A DNA stretch of 64,000 nucleotides from an uncultured Pelagibacteraceae bacterium (GTDB taxonomy: Bacteria; Pseudomonadota; Alphaproteobacteria; Pelagibacterales; Pelagibacteraceae): NCBI GenBank assembly GCA_902561155.1, contig CACEOY010000003.1:1-64000 (forward strand), given 5' to 3'. The position numbers and the translations under genes were made by a program. The notes under the pieces are model-generated. The model made no database searches. It was not told the DNA's origin and saw only the letters and a program-made list of their open reading frames with translations. Of the stretch, positions 18,406 to 27,543 are shown piece after piece (within the stretch, counting starts at the first letter, position 1; each line of letters begins with the position of its first letter).

Positions 18406-20345
18406 GATAAACACTCCTCATATTTGTTTTCTTCATTATTTGATTCTTTGTTTGCTTTATAAACGTTTTTTGTCACATCTGTTGAAGATCCAGTGTTAAC
18501 GTTTTCAGCTCTTTGTATTGATTTTGATCTGCAATAATACAGACTCTTCAATCCCTTTTTCCATGCTTGAAAATGTATTTGATGTAAATCTTTCTTATGA
18601 ATGTCTGCCGGAACAAATACATTTATTGATTGAGCTTGAGATATATTTGGTGTTCTGTCTGCTCCTAATTCTACAATCCATCTTTGATCAATTTCAAAAG
18701 CCGTCTTAAAAGTGTCTTTTTCAGTATCTGTTAAGAAATCTAAATGCGAAACAGATCCTTGATTAGTCGTAATTGAGGACCAGGTTTCGTCATTGTTCTT
18801 TCCGTGTTTTTCTAAAATTTTAGCTAAATATTTATTTCTCACATTGAATGAGCCAGATAAAGTTTTGTGAGTGTAACTGTTTGCAGCGATAGGTTCAATT
18901 CCAGGAGAAGCCCCTCCACAAATAACTGAAATTGAAGCAGTTGGAGCTATAGCCGTTTTATTAGAAAATCTTTCTTTGATTCCATACTCTTCAGCATCAG
19001 GACAAGAACCTCTTTCTTCTGCTAATTTTACCGAAGCTTGATCTGCTTTTTCTTGTATATGTTTGAAAATCTTTTGGTTCCATACTTTACTCATCACTGA
19101 TCCGAAAGGAATATTTTTTTGTTGAAAAAATGAATGTAAGCCCATAACTCCTAAGCCCACACTTCTCTCTCTAGCCGCAGAATATTTTGCATTGCTAAAA
19201 CTGTCCGGCGCTCTATTTATAAAATCAGACATTACGTTATCTAAGAATCTCATTACATCTTCAATAAACATTGTGTCATCTTTCCATTTATCATAAGTTT
19301 CGATGTTTAAAGAGGATAGGCAACAAACAGCTGTTCTTTCATTTCCAGTATTATCTATTCCAGTAGGTAATGTGATTTCACTGCACAAATTAGATGTTTT
19401 TACTTTTAATCCAGCAAGTTTGTGGTGTTGAGGAATTTGTCTATTAACTGTATCAATGAAAACTATATAAGGTTCACCTGTTTCAACTCTAGCAGTTAAT
19501 AATCTGATCCATAAGTTTCTTGCTGGCATAGTCGACTGTACAGTTCCATCTTTTGGACTTCTAAGTGCCCATTGACCGTCAGTTTCTACCGCTCTCATAA
19601 AATCATCAGAAACTAGAACACCGTGATGTAAGTTAAGAGATCGTCTGTTAACATCACCACCAGTAGGTCTTCTCATTTCAATAAACTCCTCTATCTCTGG
19701 ATGATCGATTGGAAGATAACAAGCAGCTGAACCTCTTCTTAAAGATCCTTGACTAATAGCAAGTGTAAGTGAGTCCATGACTTTAATGAAAGGAATTATT
19801 CCAGAGGTTTTACCTACTTTACCAATTTTTTCTCCTATAGATCTCAAGTTTCCCCAGTAGCTTCCAATACCGCCTCCTCTTGCGGCTAGCCAAACATTTT
19901 CACTCCAAAGACCAAGTATTCCCTCTAGGCTATCTCCTGCCTCATTCAAAAAACATGAAATCGGTAGACCTCTTTCAGTTCCACCGTTTGATAATACTGG
20001 TGTTGCTGGCATGAACCATAAGTTACTTATATAGTTATATAATCTTTGAGCGTGTAAATTATCATCAGCATACACACTTGCTACTCTTGCGAATAGATCT
20101 TGAAATGACTCGTTTTGACCCAAATACCTATCTGTTAATGTTGCTCTACCAAAATCTGTTAGATTAGAGTCTCTAGATCTATCAATCTTAATTGTAATAC
20201 CTTTATCATTTTGAAATAATTCAGTATCACCTGATAAAGAGAATAAATCTGGTTTTTTGGGACCGTTGATAGCCAGATCATTTTGGTTCAACTGGGTCAT
20301 ACTGCCCATAGCTTTTTTTATTGCCAAAGATACGTTTTTACTCAT
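18396..20345 (-). CDS. nrdA: Ribonucleoside-diphosphate reductase alpha subunit
   Basis: Catalytic subunit reducing ribonucleotides to deoxyribonucleotides. Conserved parts are PATPVLSNGGTERGLPISCF (first redox Cys), NLCSEITLP (radical site), CCLSSLNI (second redox Cys), the Tyr pair in GLKSLYYC, and the C-terminal shuttle ECLSCQ. At 649 residues it lacks an N-terminal ATP-cone, so dATP feedback through that domain is not expected. It is transcribed with nrdB from a promoter region carrying paired NrdR-like boxes. Confidence 0.95.
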   Translation of the reverse strand: MSKNVSLAIKKAMGSMTQLNQNDLAINGPKKPDLFSLSGDTELFQNDKGITIKIDRSRDSNLTDFGRATLTDRYLGQNESFQDLFARVASVYADDNLHAQRLYNYISNLWFMPATPVLSNGGTERGLPISCFLNEAGDSLEGILGLWSENVWLAARGGGIGSYWGNLRSIGEKIGKVGKTSGIIPFIKVMDSLTLAISQGSLRRGSAACYLPIDHPEIEEFIEMRRPTGGDVNRRSLNLHHGVLVSDDFMRAVETDGQWALRSPKDGTVQSTMPARNLWIRLLTARVETGEPYIVFIDTVNRQIPQHHKLAGLKVKTSNLCSEITLPTGIDNTGNERTAVCCLSSLNIETYDKWKDDTMFIEDVMRFLDNVMSDFINRAPDSFSNAKYSAARERSVGLGVMGLHSFFQQKNIPFGSVMSKVWNQKIFKHIQEKADQASVKLAEERGSCPDAEEYGIKERFSNKTAIAPTASISVICGGASPGIEPIAANSYTHKTLSGSFNVRNKYLAKILEKHGKNNDETWSSITTNQGSVSHLDFLTDTEKDTFKTAFEIDQRWIVELGADRTPNISQAQSINVFVPADIHKKDLHQIHFQAWKKGLKSLYYCRSKSIQRAENVNTGSSTDVTKNVYKANKESNNEENKYEECLSCQ

Positions 20346-20380
20346 AATTTTACTTGTTTTACTGTTTAATTGTTAATAAG

Positions 20381-20434
20381 CAACTATATGTTGTGTTACA
20401 TTTATGTTAATATACTATATAACATCAAAATCAA
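20381..20434 (-). promoter_or_regulatory. nrdAB promoter with two NrdR-like boxes
   Basis: The plus strand shows caactatatgttgtgt (20381-20396) and atactatataacatca (20412-20427). Their shared CTATAT cores are 31 bases apart, the three-turn spacing typical of NrdR operators. The first box matches the family palindrome well; the second matches mainly in its left half. On the minus strand a possible TTGATT (20429-20434), 16 bases, TATTAA (20407-20412) overlaps them. Repression by NrdR-ATP/dATP is inferred; no nrdR gene is in the window. Confidence 0.55.
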
Positions 20435-20532
20435 TAGAACATTATAAGAACATCTTATTATTTTTGCAAGTGGAAAATTTTGTTAATAAACATTTAATAA
20501 CAAATGCCTTTATTCTCTAGTATTTATAGCTC

Positions 20533-21975
20533 ATGAAAATCAATCCTAATGGTTTTAGAGAATACGATGCTCGATGGATCTTTGAAAAAGACATCGATAT
20601 AGAGGGAATCACCAATTTAGGAAAAGGCCTAGGAACTCAAATAATAGGCCATACAAAAAAAATTAATCCAAGAGTAACAGTTGGTCACGATTATAGGTCA
20701 TACAGTGAAAAAATTAAAATGGCTTTAAGTGAAGGTTTGTTGTCGACAGGCTGCAATGTTGAGGATGTTGGTTTGTCTCTTTCTCCAATGGTTTACTTCG
20801 CTCAGTTTAATTTAAACTCCGATGCAATAGCAATGATAACAGCTAGTCATAACGAAAATGGTTGGACTGGAGTAAAAATGGGAATCAAAAAAGGATTAAC
20901 GCACGCTCCAGAGGAAATGTCTGAGTTAAAAGATATTGTTCTTAATAATAAATTCAAATCAGGCAAAGGTAATTTGAAAAGAATTAACGACTTTAAAAAC
21001 GTATACACACAAGATTTAATCAAAAATAATAAAATTAACAAAAAAATTAAAGCTGTAGTCGCTTGTGGAAATGGAACAGCTGGTATTTTTGCACCAGATA
21101 TTATAAGAGGCATAGGTTGTGATGTAGTAGAATTGGATTGTAAACTAGACTGGTCATTTCCAAAATACAATCCAAACCCAGAAGACTTAGAAATGCTTCA
21201 TGCTATTTCTAAAGCTGTTAAAGATAACAAAGCTGATATAGGTTTCGGTTTTGATGGTGATGGAGATAGATGCGGAGTGATTGACGAAAAGGGTAATGAA
21301 ATTTTTTCCGATAAAATAGGTTTATTGATTGCTAGAAACCTAGCGCCAAAACATAAAAACTCCAAATTTATTGTAGATGTCAAATCTACCGGTCTTTACT
21401 CAAAAGATAAAGTTTTAACAGAAAATCAATGTAAAACTATTTATTGGAAAACGGGACACTCACATATCAAAAGAAAAGTGAATGCAGAAAAAGCGTTGGC
21501 GGGTTTTGAAAAAAGTGGCCATTTCTTTTTTAATCAACCTTTAGGATATGGTTATGATGACGGTATTAATTCTGCAATACAGGTTTGTCATTTGTTAAAT
21601 AATCAAAACAAAAAAATGAGTGAGCTGATGAAAGAATTACCAAATACATATCAAACTCCAACTATGGCCCCCTTCTGTAAAGATGAGGAAAAATACGGAG
21701 TTGTTGACGATATGGTAAAAAAGGTTCAAAAAATTCAGAAGGAAAATATTAAAATTGATAATCAAAAAATTGTAGAAGTTTTAACTGTTAATGGTGTGAG
21801 ATTTTCTTTAGAAGATGGATCTTGGGGTTTAATAAGAGCTTCATCTAATAAACCTTCGCTAGTTGTAGTAACAGAAAGCCCAACATCTGACGATCGTAAA
21901 AGAAAGATTTTTAAATTTATTGATGGTTTACTACAAAAAACTGGTAAAATTGGAGAGTACGATCAAAAAATTTAA
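20533..21975 (+). CDS. Phosphomannomutase/phosphoglucomutase
   Basis: Alpha-D-phosphohexomutase of 480 residues, AlgC/ManB type. The phosphoserine loop is MITASHNENGWTGVK, the metal loop GFGFDGDGDRCGVID, and the sugar loop GFEKSGHFFF replaces the common GEMSGH. It would interconvert mannose or glucose 1- and 6-phosphates, supplying GDP-mannose (gmd at 44 kb) and other activated sugars. The 187-base upstream gap is shared with divergent nrdA. Confidence 0.87.
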   Translation: MKINPNGFREYDARWIFEKDIDIEGITNLGKGLGTQIIGHTKKINPRVTVGHDYRSYSEKIKMALSEGLLSTGCNVEDVGLSLSPMVYFAQFNLNSDAIAMITASHNENGWTGVKMGIKKGLTHAPEEMSELKDIVLNNKFKSGKGNLKRINDFKNVYTQDLIKNNKINKKIKAVVACGNGTAGIFAPDIIRGIGCDVVELDCKLDWSFPKYNPNPEDLEMLHAISKAVKDNKADIGFGFDGDGDRCGVIDEKGNEIFSDKIGLLIARNLAPKHKNSKFIVDVKSTGLYSKDKVLTENQCKTIYWKTGHSHIKRKVNAEKALAGFEKSGHFFFNQPLGYGYDDGINSAIQVCHLLNNQNKKMSELMKELPNTYQTPTMAPFCKDEEKYGVVDDMVKKVQKIQKENIKIDNQKIVEVLTVNGVRFSLEDGSWGLIRASSNKPSLVVVTESPTSDDRKRKIFKFIDGLLQKTGKIGEYDQKI

Positions 21976-22802
21976 AGTGAAAAATATTCGTAAAGAAATC
22001 TAGTTCCTATAACTACTAAAAATAAACCAAAATATTTAGTCATTTTCTTTTTATTAATTCTATGACTAGCTTTAGCCCCTAACCTAGCCATGAAAGCTGT
22101 AATTGGGGAAAATATAAGAAATGCTGGTATATTTAAAAATCCAATACTAAGAGGTAACTGAGCATTAAGATATGAACCAGATATTAAGAATCCTACTGCA
22201 CCAAATAAGGCGATAATAAAACCAATGGCTGCAGCACTTCCTATCGCTTTATTTATAGGGTAACCAAAGAACTTTAAAATTGGCACATTCATTACTGCAC
22301 CTCCTATACCCATAGGTGCAGATATGAAACCACTTACAATTCCTGCTACTATCCTGGATGGTAAACTTATTTTTACATCCAAATTTTCTTCTTTCTCTTT
22401 AAGGAAGAGTAAATAAAAAGCTAAAAAATAAACAACAATTGTGAAAAATAAAATTAAAGGTTTTGTTTTCAAACTTGCTGCTAAAATTGTTCCTAAAATA
22501 ACCCCAGTAGCTACAAATATCCCGTAACCTTTGACAACGTTAAAGTCTACAGCTTTATGTTGATGATGTGTCATTACAGAAACAATAGAAGTTGGAATTA
22601 TAATTCCAAACGAGGTGCCGACTGCTAAATGCATTAAATAACTAGGTTCTATTCCTGAAGTGCTAAAAATATAAAACAAAATTGGAACTGTAATTAAACC
22701 GCCACCAATACCAAATAAACCTGCAGCAAACCCAGCAGGAATTGCTGTTATGATCATTATAAAAATTAAATAAATAATTTCTGATTGTGAGAGAATATCC
22801 AA
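21972..22802 (-). CDS. TauE/SafE-family permease, possible sulfite exporter
   Basis: A 276-residue membrane protein with about eight hydrophobic segments. Two glycine-rich family repeats are visible: AAGLFGIGGGLITVPIL in the first half and SAPMGIGGAVMNVPILKFFGY in the second. Members export sulfite or sulfoacetate or take up other anions. Sulfite export would suit the sulfonate genes at 47-64 kb, but this gene lies far from them, next to dusA, so the link is only a suggestion. Confidence 0.75.
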   Translation of the reverse strand: MDILSQSEIIYLIFIMIITAIPAGFAAGLFGIGGGLITVPILFYIFSTSGIEPSYLMHLAVGTSFGIIIPTSIVSVMTHHQHKAVDFNVVKGYGIFVATGVILGTILAASLKTKPLILFFTIVVYFLAFYLLFLKEKEENLDVKISLPSRIVAGIVSGFISAPMGIGGAVMNVPILKFFGYPINKAIGSAAAIGFIIALFGAVGFLISGSYLNAQLPLSIGFLNIPAFLIFSPITAFMARLGAKASHRINKKKMTKYFGLFLVVIGTRFLYEYFSL

Positions 22803-22804
22803 AA

Positions 22805-23788
22805 TTATCTTTCTAAAGATACAGGATTTGTTTTTTTAACCTGATCCATTATATGATTGACCTTTTGTAGGTCTGCATCTCTAATACACATATTTTTTGA
22901 AAGATATTGTTTCCAAGTTTTCGATCCATTTTGTCCATGAAATAATCCAACTGTATGTCTCATGATATGATTTAGTTGAACGCCTTTGGATGTTTGTTCT
23001 TGAATATAAGGAATTAATTTTTCCATAACATCACCTCTTGTAGGAATATTTTTATTATTGAATATTTCTTTTTCAATATCGGCTAAAAAATAAGGTGAAT
23101 GATAAACGGCTCTACCAATCATTGCGCCATCAACTTTTATTAAATGATTTTTTATATCTTCAACTGATTTAATTCCCCCATTTATAATAATTTCATCATT
23201 TTTAAAATGTTCTTTAAGTTTATAGACAAATTCATACTTTAAAGGTGGTATATTTAAATTTTCTTTAGGACTTAATTTTTTCAATAATGCTTTTCTTGCA
23301 TGAATAATAAATTTTTTTGATCCAGCATCTTTAGTTGTTTGAATAAAAGATTTTAAAAATTCAAAGTCTTCAACTTCGTTGTAACCAATTCTTGTTTTAA
23401 TTGTTACTGGTAGCTTTGTTGATTTTGCCATAGCTTCAATACACTTTGCAACTAGGTCTGGTTCTTGCATTAAACACGCACCAAATTTATTTTTTTGAAC
23501 TTTTTTACTTGGGCATCCTAAATTTAAATTAATTTCGTTGTAACCGTAATCTTCTGAAATTTTACATGCTTCGCTTAGTTCTTCAGGATTTGATCCTCCT
23601 ATCTGAAGTGTTACTGGATTGGATATTTTATTAAAAGACAACAATTTTTTTCTATCCCCTCTTATTATTGCATTAGCAACAATCATTTCTGTATACAAAT
23701 GAACATTTTTACTAATAAGACTTAAAAAATAAATTTCATGCTTATCAGTGCAGTCCATCATTGGAGCAACTGAAATTGTTTTATTCAT
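22805..23788 (-). CDS. dusA: tRNA-dihydrouridine synthase A
   Basis: FMN enzyme reducing uridines in the tRNA D-loop. It begins ISVAPMMDCTDKHEIYF, the DusA pattern. The catalytic Cys is in INLNLGCPSKKVQKNKFGACLM, and TIKTRIGYN, FIIHARKALL and DGAMIGRAVYHSPYF are FMN- and RNA-binding segments. GLFHGQNGSKTWKQYLS is typical of the DusA C-terminal helical domain. It overlaps rpoZ by one base. Confidence 0.93.
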   Translation of the reverse strand: MNKTISVAPMMDCTDKHEIYFLSLISKNVHLYTEMIVANAIIRGDRKKLLSFNKISNPVTLQIGGSNPEELSEACKISEDYGYNEINLNLGCPSKKVQKNKFGACLMQEPDLVAKCIEAMAKSTKLPVTIKTRIGYNEVEDFEFLKSFIQTTKDAGSKKFIIHARKALLKKLSPKENLNIPPLKYEFVYKLKEHFKNDEIIINGGIKSVEDIKNHLIKVDGAMIGRAVYHSPYFLADIEKEIFNNKNIPTRGDVMEKLIPYIQEQTSKGVQLNHIMRHTVGLFHGQNGSKTWKQYLSKNMCIRDADLQKVNHIMDQVKKTNPVSLER

Positions 23789-24285
23789 TATTTGTCTTCT
23801 GTACTATTAATTTCTTCTTTGAGCTCTAAAGGTTCTTCTTTTTCAGTTTCAATGTCCTCCTGCTTAATTTCAGGTTGCTCAGATTTGAGCTCGGATAATG
23901 CTTCTTTAGCTAAATTGCTCGTAGGTTTTTGATCAGGTGTTCTTCTAGTTCTTTTTGATGGTAAAACAGCTATGCCGCTTTTTGAAACTTGACCTTTGTA
24001 TATGTTTTCAAAGTCATCATTAACTTCTTCTTCAGTATCTTCAAGTTCTTCAACTTCGTCAGGCTCTTTTCTTAATCTTGTAATAGCATTTTTTTCCAGT
24101 TCTTTAATTGATAGTTTTCCATCTCCAATTTCTCTTAATGCAATGATTGTTTTTTTATCGTTGTCTTCTTCAACGAGCATAGGTGAACCAGAATTTAATT
24201 GGGCAGTCCTCTCTTTTGCTAAAAGAACAAGATCGTATTGATTATCGATTTTTTCTAAGCAGTCTTCTACGGTAATTCTTGCCAT
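23788..24285 (-). CDS. rpoZ: RNA polymerase omega subunit with long charged tail
   Basis: Residues 1-70 form a normal omega domain ([20 protein letters not shown], then [13 protein letters not shown] and [16 protein letters not shown]), which helps assemble RNA polymerase. The protein is 165 residues, clearly longer than the roughly 90 of E. coli. The remainder is low-complexity: an acidic run ([13 protein letters not shown]), a basic patch ([10 protein letters not shown]), then a Glu-rich end. The tail is probably disordered and its role is unknown. Confidence 0.9.
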   Translation of the reverse strand: MARITVEDCLEKIDNQYDLVLLAKERTAQLNSGSPMLVEEDNDKKTIIALREIGDGKLSIKELEKNAITRLRKEPDEVEELEDTEEEVNDDFENIYKGQVSKSGIAVLPSKRTRRTPDQKPTSNLAKEALSELKSEQPEIKQEDIETEKEEPLELKEEINSTEDK

Positions 24286-24294
24286 GATGAAGAT

Positions 24295-24323
24295 TATTTA
24301 GTCAATATATCTTGATAAATCAA
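24295..24323 (-). promoter_or_regulatory. Predicted promoter of rpoZ-dusA
   Basis: On the minus strand TTGATT (24318-24323), 17 bases, TAAATA (24295-24300). The start would lie within a few bases of the rpoZ ATG (24285). A perfect palindrome CTTGATAAATCAAG (24311-24324) overlaps the -35 region; it could be an operator or a weak hairpin at the end of the upstream MFS transcript. Confidence 0.4.
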
Positions 24324-24330
24324 GTATATT

Positions 24331-25539
24331 TTATAACTTTACTGGCTCAAGTTTTTTTCTAAAAATTAGCAATAATATTAAAGATACAACGATATAAGTT
24401 GCACTAATTAAAGCTATTCCCTCAATAGAAAACCCTCGGTCAATTAATACTCCAAATAAAGCAGTGCCAAAAGCTGTTGAAAATACCATTAGAGCTGTTG
24501 TTAAGGCTTTAATACTGCCGATAAACTTTACTCCGTAAATTTCTGCCCAAGTAGATGAGCCAAGAACATTTGCTAAACCATTTGTAATTCCTATCAAGCC
24601 TAAAAATATAAAAGCACTTAAATCATATTCCAAAAATATAAGTGTTAACATTGATAATAGTAAAGGAATATTAACAATTGGAATTAACTTTCTGCTCGTA
24701 AATTTATCTACTAGAAAACCTGATAAGATAAGTGATAAAATTGATGTTATTGAGTAAAACATAAAAGCTTTTGGAATAGCAAATACATTCCATCCTTTTG
24801 CTTCTGAAATAAAAGATTGATAAATAAATATTCCTGTTATTATCCATGGTCCGGCTAACATATTTAGTGATACAATATAAAATTTGTAATCTTTAATTAC
24901 CTCTAGACGAGTCCATTGTTTGATTTGATCTTTTTTGTTGCCAGATAAATCTTCTTCTCTTGAGTCTAGTTTAATAGTTTCGATACATTTAAATATAATA
25001 ATTGGTAATAAAATTATGATAAGCAAAGCTATACCCTGCCAAACTGTTCTCCAAGAGTACAAAAATATTAGGTAAGTTATAAAAACTGGTAAAATAAATT
25101 CAGCTGTTGATAAACCAAACCATATAGTACTTAAAGCCTTTCCCCTAGATTTGTTAAAGAATCTTGAAATAGATGTTGTTGACGTATGGCTCATTAATCC
25201 TTGGCCAGAAAATCTCATGAGAAATATTCCAATAGATAAAAAATAAATATTATTAATGAAAGAAAACAATAAAGAGGAAATCGAAAGTAAAATTACTACA
25301 AATAATGAATAATATAATAATTTAAAGTCATCAATTTTTTTTCCCGCCCAAATTAATAATAAACTTGAACATATTGTGGCTGAAGCATAAATTGTTCCAA
25401 ATTGTCCGTGTGTGATACCAAGTTCTTTTCTTATTGGTGCGTTAAACAATCCCAAAAAAAAACTCTGTCCAAAACTTGAAAAAAATGTAAATATAAATCC
25501 AAATATTATTACTTTTTTATTAAGAGAGAGATTAATCAT
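24331..25539 (-). CDS. MFS transporter
   Basis: A 402-residue protein with roughly twelve hydrophobic helices. The loop between helices 2 and 3 reads WAGKKIDDFK, the helix 4 region reads FLMRFSGQGLMSHTS, and a hydrophilic central loop (IKLDSREEDLSGNKKDQ) divides the two halves. Substrate is unknown; the nearby dehydrogenase suggests an organic acid, but that is a guess. Its ATG is two bases from the divergent ATG at 25542. Confidence 0.8.
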   Translation of the reverse strand: MINLSLNKKVIIFGFIFTFFSSFGQSFFLGLFNAPIRKELGITHGQFGTIYASATICSSLLLIWAGKKIDDFKLLYYSLFVVILLSISSLLFSFINNIYFLSIGIFLMRFSGQGLMSHTSTTSISRFFNKSRGKALSTIWFGLSTAEFILPVFITYLIFLYSWRTVWQGIALLIIILLPIIIFKCIETIKLDSREEDLSGNKKDQIKQWTRLEVIKDYKFYIVSLNMLAGPWIITGIFIYQSFISEAKGWNVFAIPKAFMFYSITSILSLILSGFLVDKFTSRKLIPIVNIPLLLSMLTLIFLEYDLSAFIFLGLIGITNGLANVLGSSTWAEIYGVKFIGSIKALTTALMVFSTAFGTALFGVLIDRGFSIEGIALISATYIVVSLILLLIFRKKLEPVKL

Positions 25540-25541
25540 TT

Positions 25542-26411
25542 ATGAGTTGTAAAGTTTCATTCATAGGCTTAGGTGTAATGGGATACCCTATGGCTGGATT
25601 TATATCAAAAGCCGGGCATAATGTAACTGTTTATAATAGAACTAAATCTAAAGCTGAAAAATGGATAAAAGAGTACAAAGGTAATCTTGCGGAAACACCA
25701 ATGGATGCCGCAAAAGATTGTGATTTTATTTTCACGTGTGTTGGAAATGATAATGATCTTAGAGATGTTACACTGGGCGATAAAGGTTTATTTAAAACTG
25801 CTATGAAGGGTTCAATTTACATAGACAATACAACGGCATCAGCAAATATTGCTCGTGAATTATACAAGGAGGCTAAAGCAAAAGGATTTGATTTTTTGGA
25901 TGCTCCTATATCAGGTGGACAGGCTGGGGCTGAAGGAGGAACACTTACGGTGATGGTAGGAGGTGATGAGAAGCCATTTAAAAAAGCGGAGCCTATAATT
26001 AATTGTTATAGTAAAAAAATTAAGCTTTTAGGTCCTTCGGGAAGTGGGCAATTAACTAAAATGGTAAATCAAATTTGTATAGCCGGTTTAGTACAAGGAT
26101 TATCGGAAGCAATTAATTTCGGAATGAATGCTGGTTTAAACATGCATGATGTGATTGAAGTAATTTCCAAAGGTGCTGCTCAATCTTGGCAAATGGATAA
26201 TAGACATAAGACTATGATAGAAGACAAGTTTGATTACGGTTTCGCTGTTGATTGGATGAGAAAAGATTTAAAAATTGCAATGGATGAAGCTAAGAAAAAT
26301 AATTCTCCTTTACCAGTAACAAAAATAATAGATGAATATTACGCTGAAGTTCAAAAAATGGGTGGACAAAGATGGGATACTTCTAGCTTGATAAAAAGAT
26401 TTAGAAAATAG
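25542..26411 (+). CDS. 3-Hydroxyisobutyrate dehydrogenase-family oxidoreductase
   Basis: A 289-residue beta-hydroxyacid dehydrogenase. The Rossmann motif is FIGLGVMGYPMAGFISKAGH with VYNRTKSKAE, the substrate motif is DAPISGGQAGAEGGTLTVMVG, and the catalytic Lys is in GSGQLTKMVNQI. The family includes 3-hydroxyisobutyrate dehydrogenase, tartronate semialdehyde reductase and succinic-semialdehyde reductases; specificity is unclear. It overlaps the next gene by one base. Confidence 0.82.
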   Translation: MSCKVSFIGLGVMGYPMAGFISKAGHNVTVYNRTKSKAEKWIKEYKGNLAETPMDAAKDCDFIFTCVGNDNDLRDVTLGDKGLFKTAMKGSIYIDNTTASANIARELYKEAKAKGFDFLDAPISGGQAGAEGGTLTVMVGGDEKPFKKAEPIINCYSKKIKLLGPSGSGQLTKMVNQICIAGLVQGLSEAINFGMNAGLNMHDVIEVISKGAAQSWQMDNRHKTMIEDKFDYGFAVDWMRKDLKIAMDEAKKNNSPLPVTKIIDEYYAEVQKMGGQRWDTSSLIKRFRK

Positions 26412-27022
26412 TGTCAGTAGAAAATATCAGTTATTACGAAGACTTCAATGAGATAGAAAAAAAATTGTGGGCACTGCTTATAAGAGCAGTAAATGATCGA
26501 AGTTCAGAATTTAGAACACCTGTGTTTATTTGTGGAGATAAGAATAACTTAGATGGGAGAGTTGTTGTTCTTAGAAAAGCAGATGAGAAAAATTTGTCTC
26601 TTCAATTTCATAGTGACATAAGATCAACTAAGATTGATGCTATCAAGAAAAATCCTAATAGCTCTCTCTTATTTTATGGAAAAAAAGAAAAAATACAGCT
26701 CAGAATGAAAGTAGAAAGTAAATTACATTATAACGATGAGATAACAAAAGAATCTTGGGATAAAACAGGACATATTAGTAGGAAATGTTATTTAGTAACT
26801 AATGGCCCAGGTACAAAATCTGAAAAACCAACTTCAGGATTAGATAATAAGTTTGATAACTTTGATTTTACTAAAGAAGAAAGTGAAGCAGGATACAAAA
26901 ACTTTTGTGTTATTAAATGTAAAATTAAAAGTATTGAATGGCTATATCTTGCTGCAAAGGGTCATCGTAGAGCATTAATTGAGTTTCAGGGACCCAAAAA
27001 ATTTTCTTGGTTAATTCCCTAA
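26411..27022 (+). CDS. Pyridoxamine 5'-phosphate oxidase-family flavoprotein
   Basis: A 203-residue split-barrel protein. GRVVVLRKADEKNLSLQFHSD followed by RSTKIDAIKKNPNSSLLFYG resembles the FMN-binding half of PNPOx-like proteins, and the end has WLYLAAKGHRRALIEF. It could be an FMN-dependent oxidase or a flavin- or heme-binding relative; true PdxH identity is not supported. It starts with GTG overlapping the previous stop, and its 3' end overlaps the convergent carbonic anhydrase-like gene by 12 bases. Confidence 0.7.
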   Translation: MSVENISYYEDFNEIEKKLWALLIRAVNDRSSEFRTPVFICGDKNNLDGRVVVLRKADEKNLSLQFHSDIRSTKIDAIKKNPNSSLLFYGKKEKIQLRMKVESKLHYNDEITKESWDKTGHISRKCYLVTNGPGTKSEKPTSGLDNKFDNFDFTKEESEAGYKNFCVIKCKIKSIEWLYLAAKGHRRALIEFQGPKKFSWLIP

Positions 27023-27523
27023 ATTTTTATATTTTTTATAATTTTTTACGTAATGTTCTGCGTTTTCTTTGATATGTTTTATCTCTTCATCTGTGACTTG
27101 TCTAATTACTTTTCCTGGACTCCCTATAACTAAAGATCTCTCAGGAATTTCTTTATTCTCTGTTATTAAGGCATTAGCCCCTATTATTGAATTTTTTCCT
27201 ATTTTGGCTTTGTTGAGAATTGTGCTTCCAATTCCGATTAAGCAATCATCCTCAATTATACAACCATGTAACATTACCAAATGTCCTACTGTAACATTTT
27301 TACCAATAGTTGCCGGACAACCTGGGTCAGTATGAATAACGCTTCCATCTTGTATATTTGAACCCTCGCCTATTGTAATTGGTTCTACATCTCCTCTTAA
27401 AGTTGCGTTAAACCAAACGTTCGCATCTTTTTTAAGGGTTACGTTTCCTATTAGAACTGAATTCGGTGCGAACCAACTTTCTTTGTCTATCTTTGGACTT
27501 ATATTGTTGAAATTATAAATCAT
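27011..27523 (-). CDS. Gamma carbonic anhydrase-like hexapeptide protein
   Basis: Left-handed beta-helix protein of about 170 residues. Metal-binding histidines are in VIHTDPGCPATIGKNVTVGHLVMLHGC, and IGIGSTILNKAKIG and LVIGSPGKVIR complete the YrdA/PaaY/CaiE type. Members bind zinc or iron and may hydrate CO2, but many lack strong activity. The track start (27556) would overlap the divergent gene; the internal ATG at 27523 (MIYNFNNISPKI) fits the family start and is preferred. Confidence 0.83.
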   Translation of the reverse strand: MIYNFNNISPKIDKESWFAPNSVLIGNVTLKKDANVWFNATLRGDVEPITIGEGSNIQDGSVIHTDPGCPATIGKNVTVGHLVMLHGCIIEDDCLIGIGSTILNKAKIGKNSIIGANALITENKEIPERSLVIGSPGKVIRQVTDEEIKHIKENAEHYVKNYKKYKNLGN

Positions 27524-27543
27524 TAATATAATTATAATATAAT

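Noticed and set aside
23996-24241. 81-aa serine-rich ORF on the plus strand
   Set aside because: It is the antisense reading of the acidic tail and omega domain of rpoZ; Glu/Asp codons read backwards give Ser/Leu/Phe runs.
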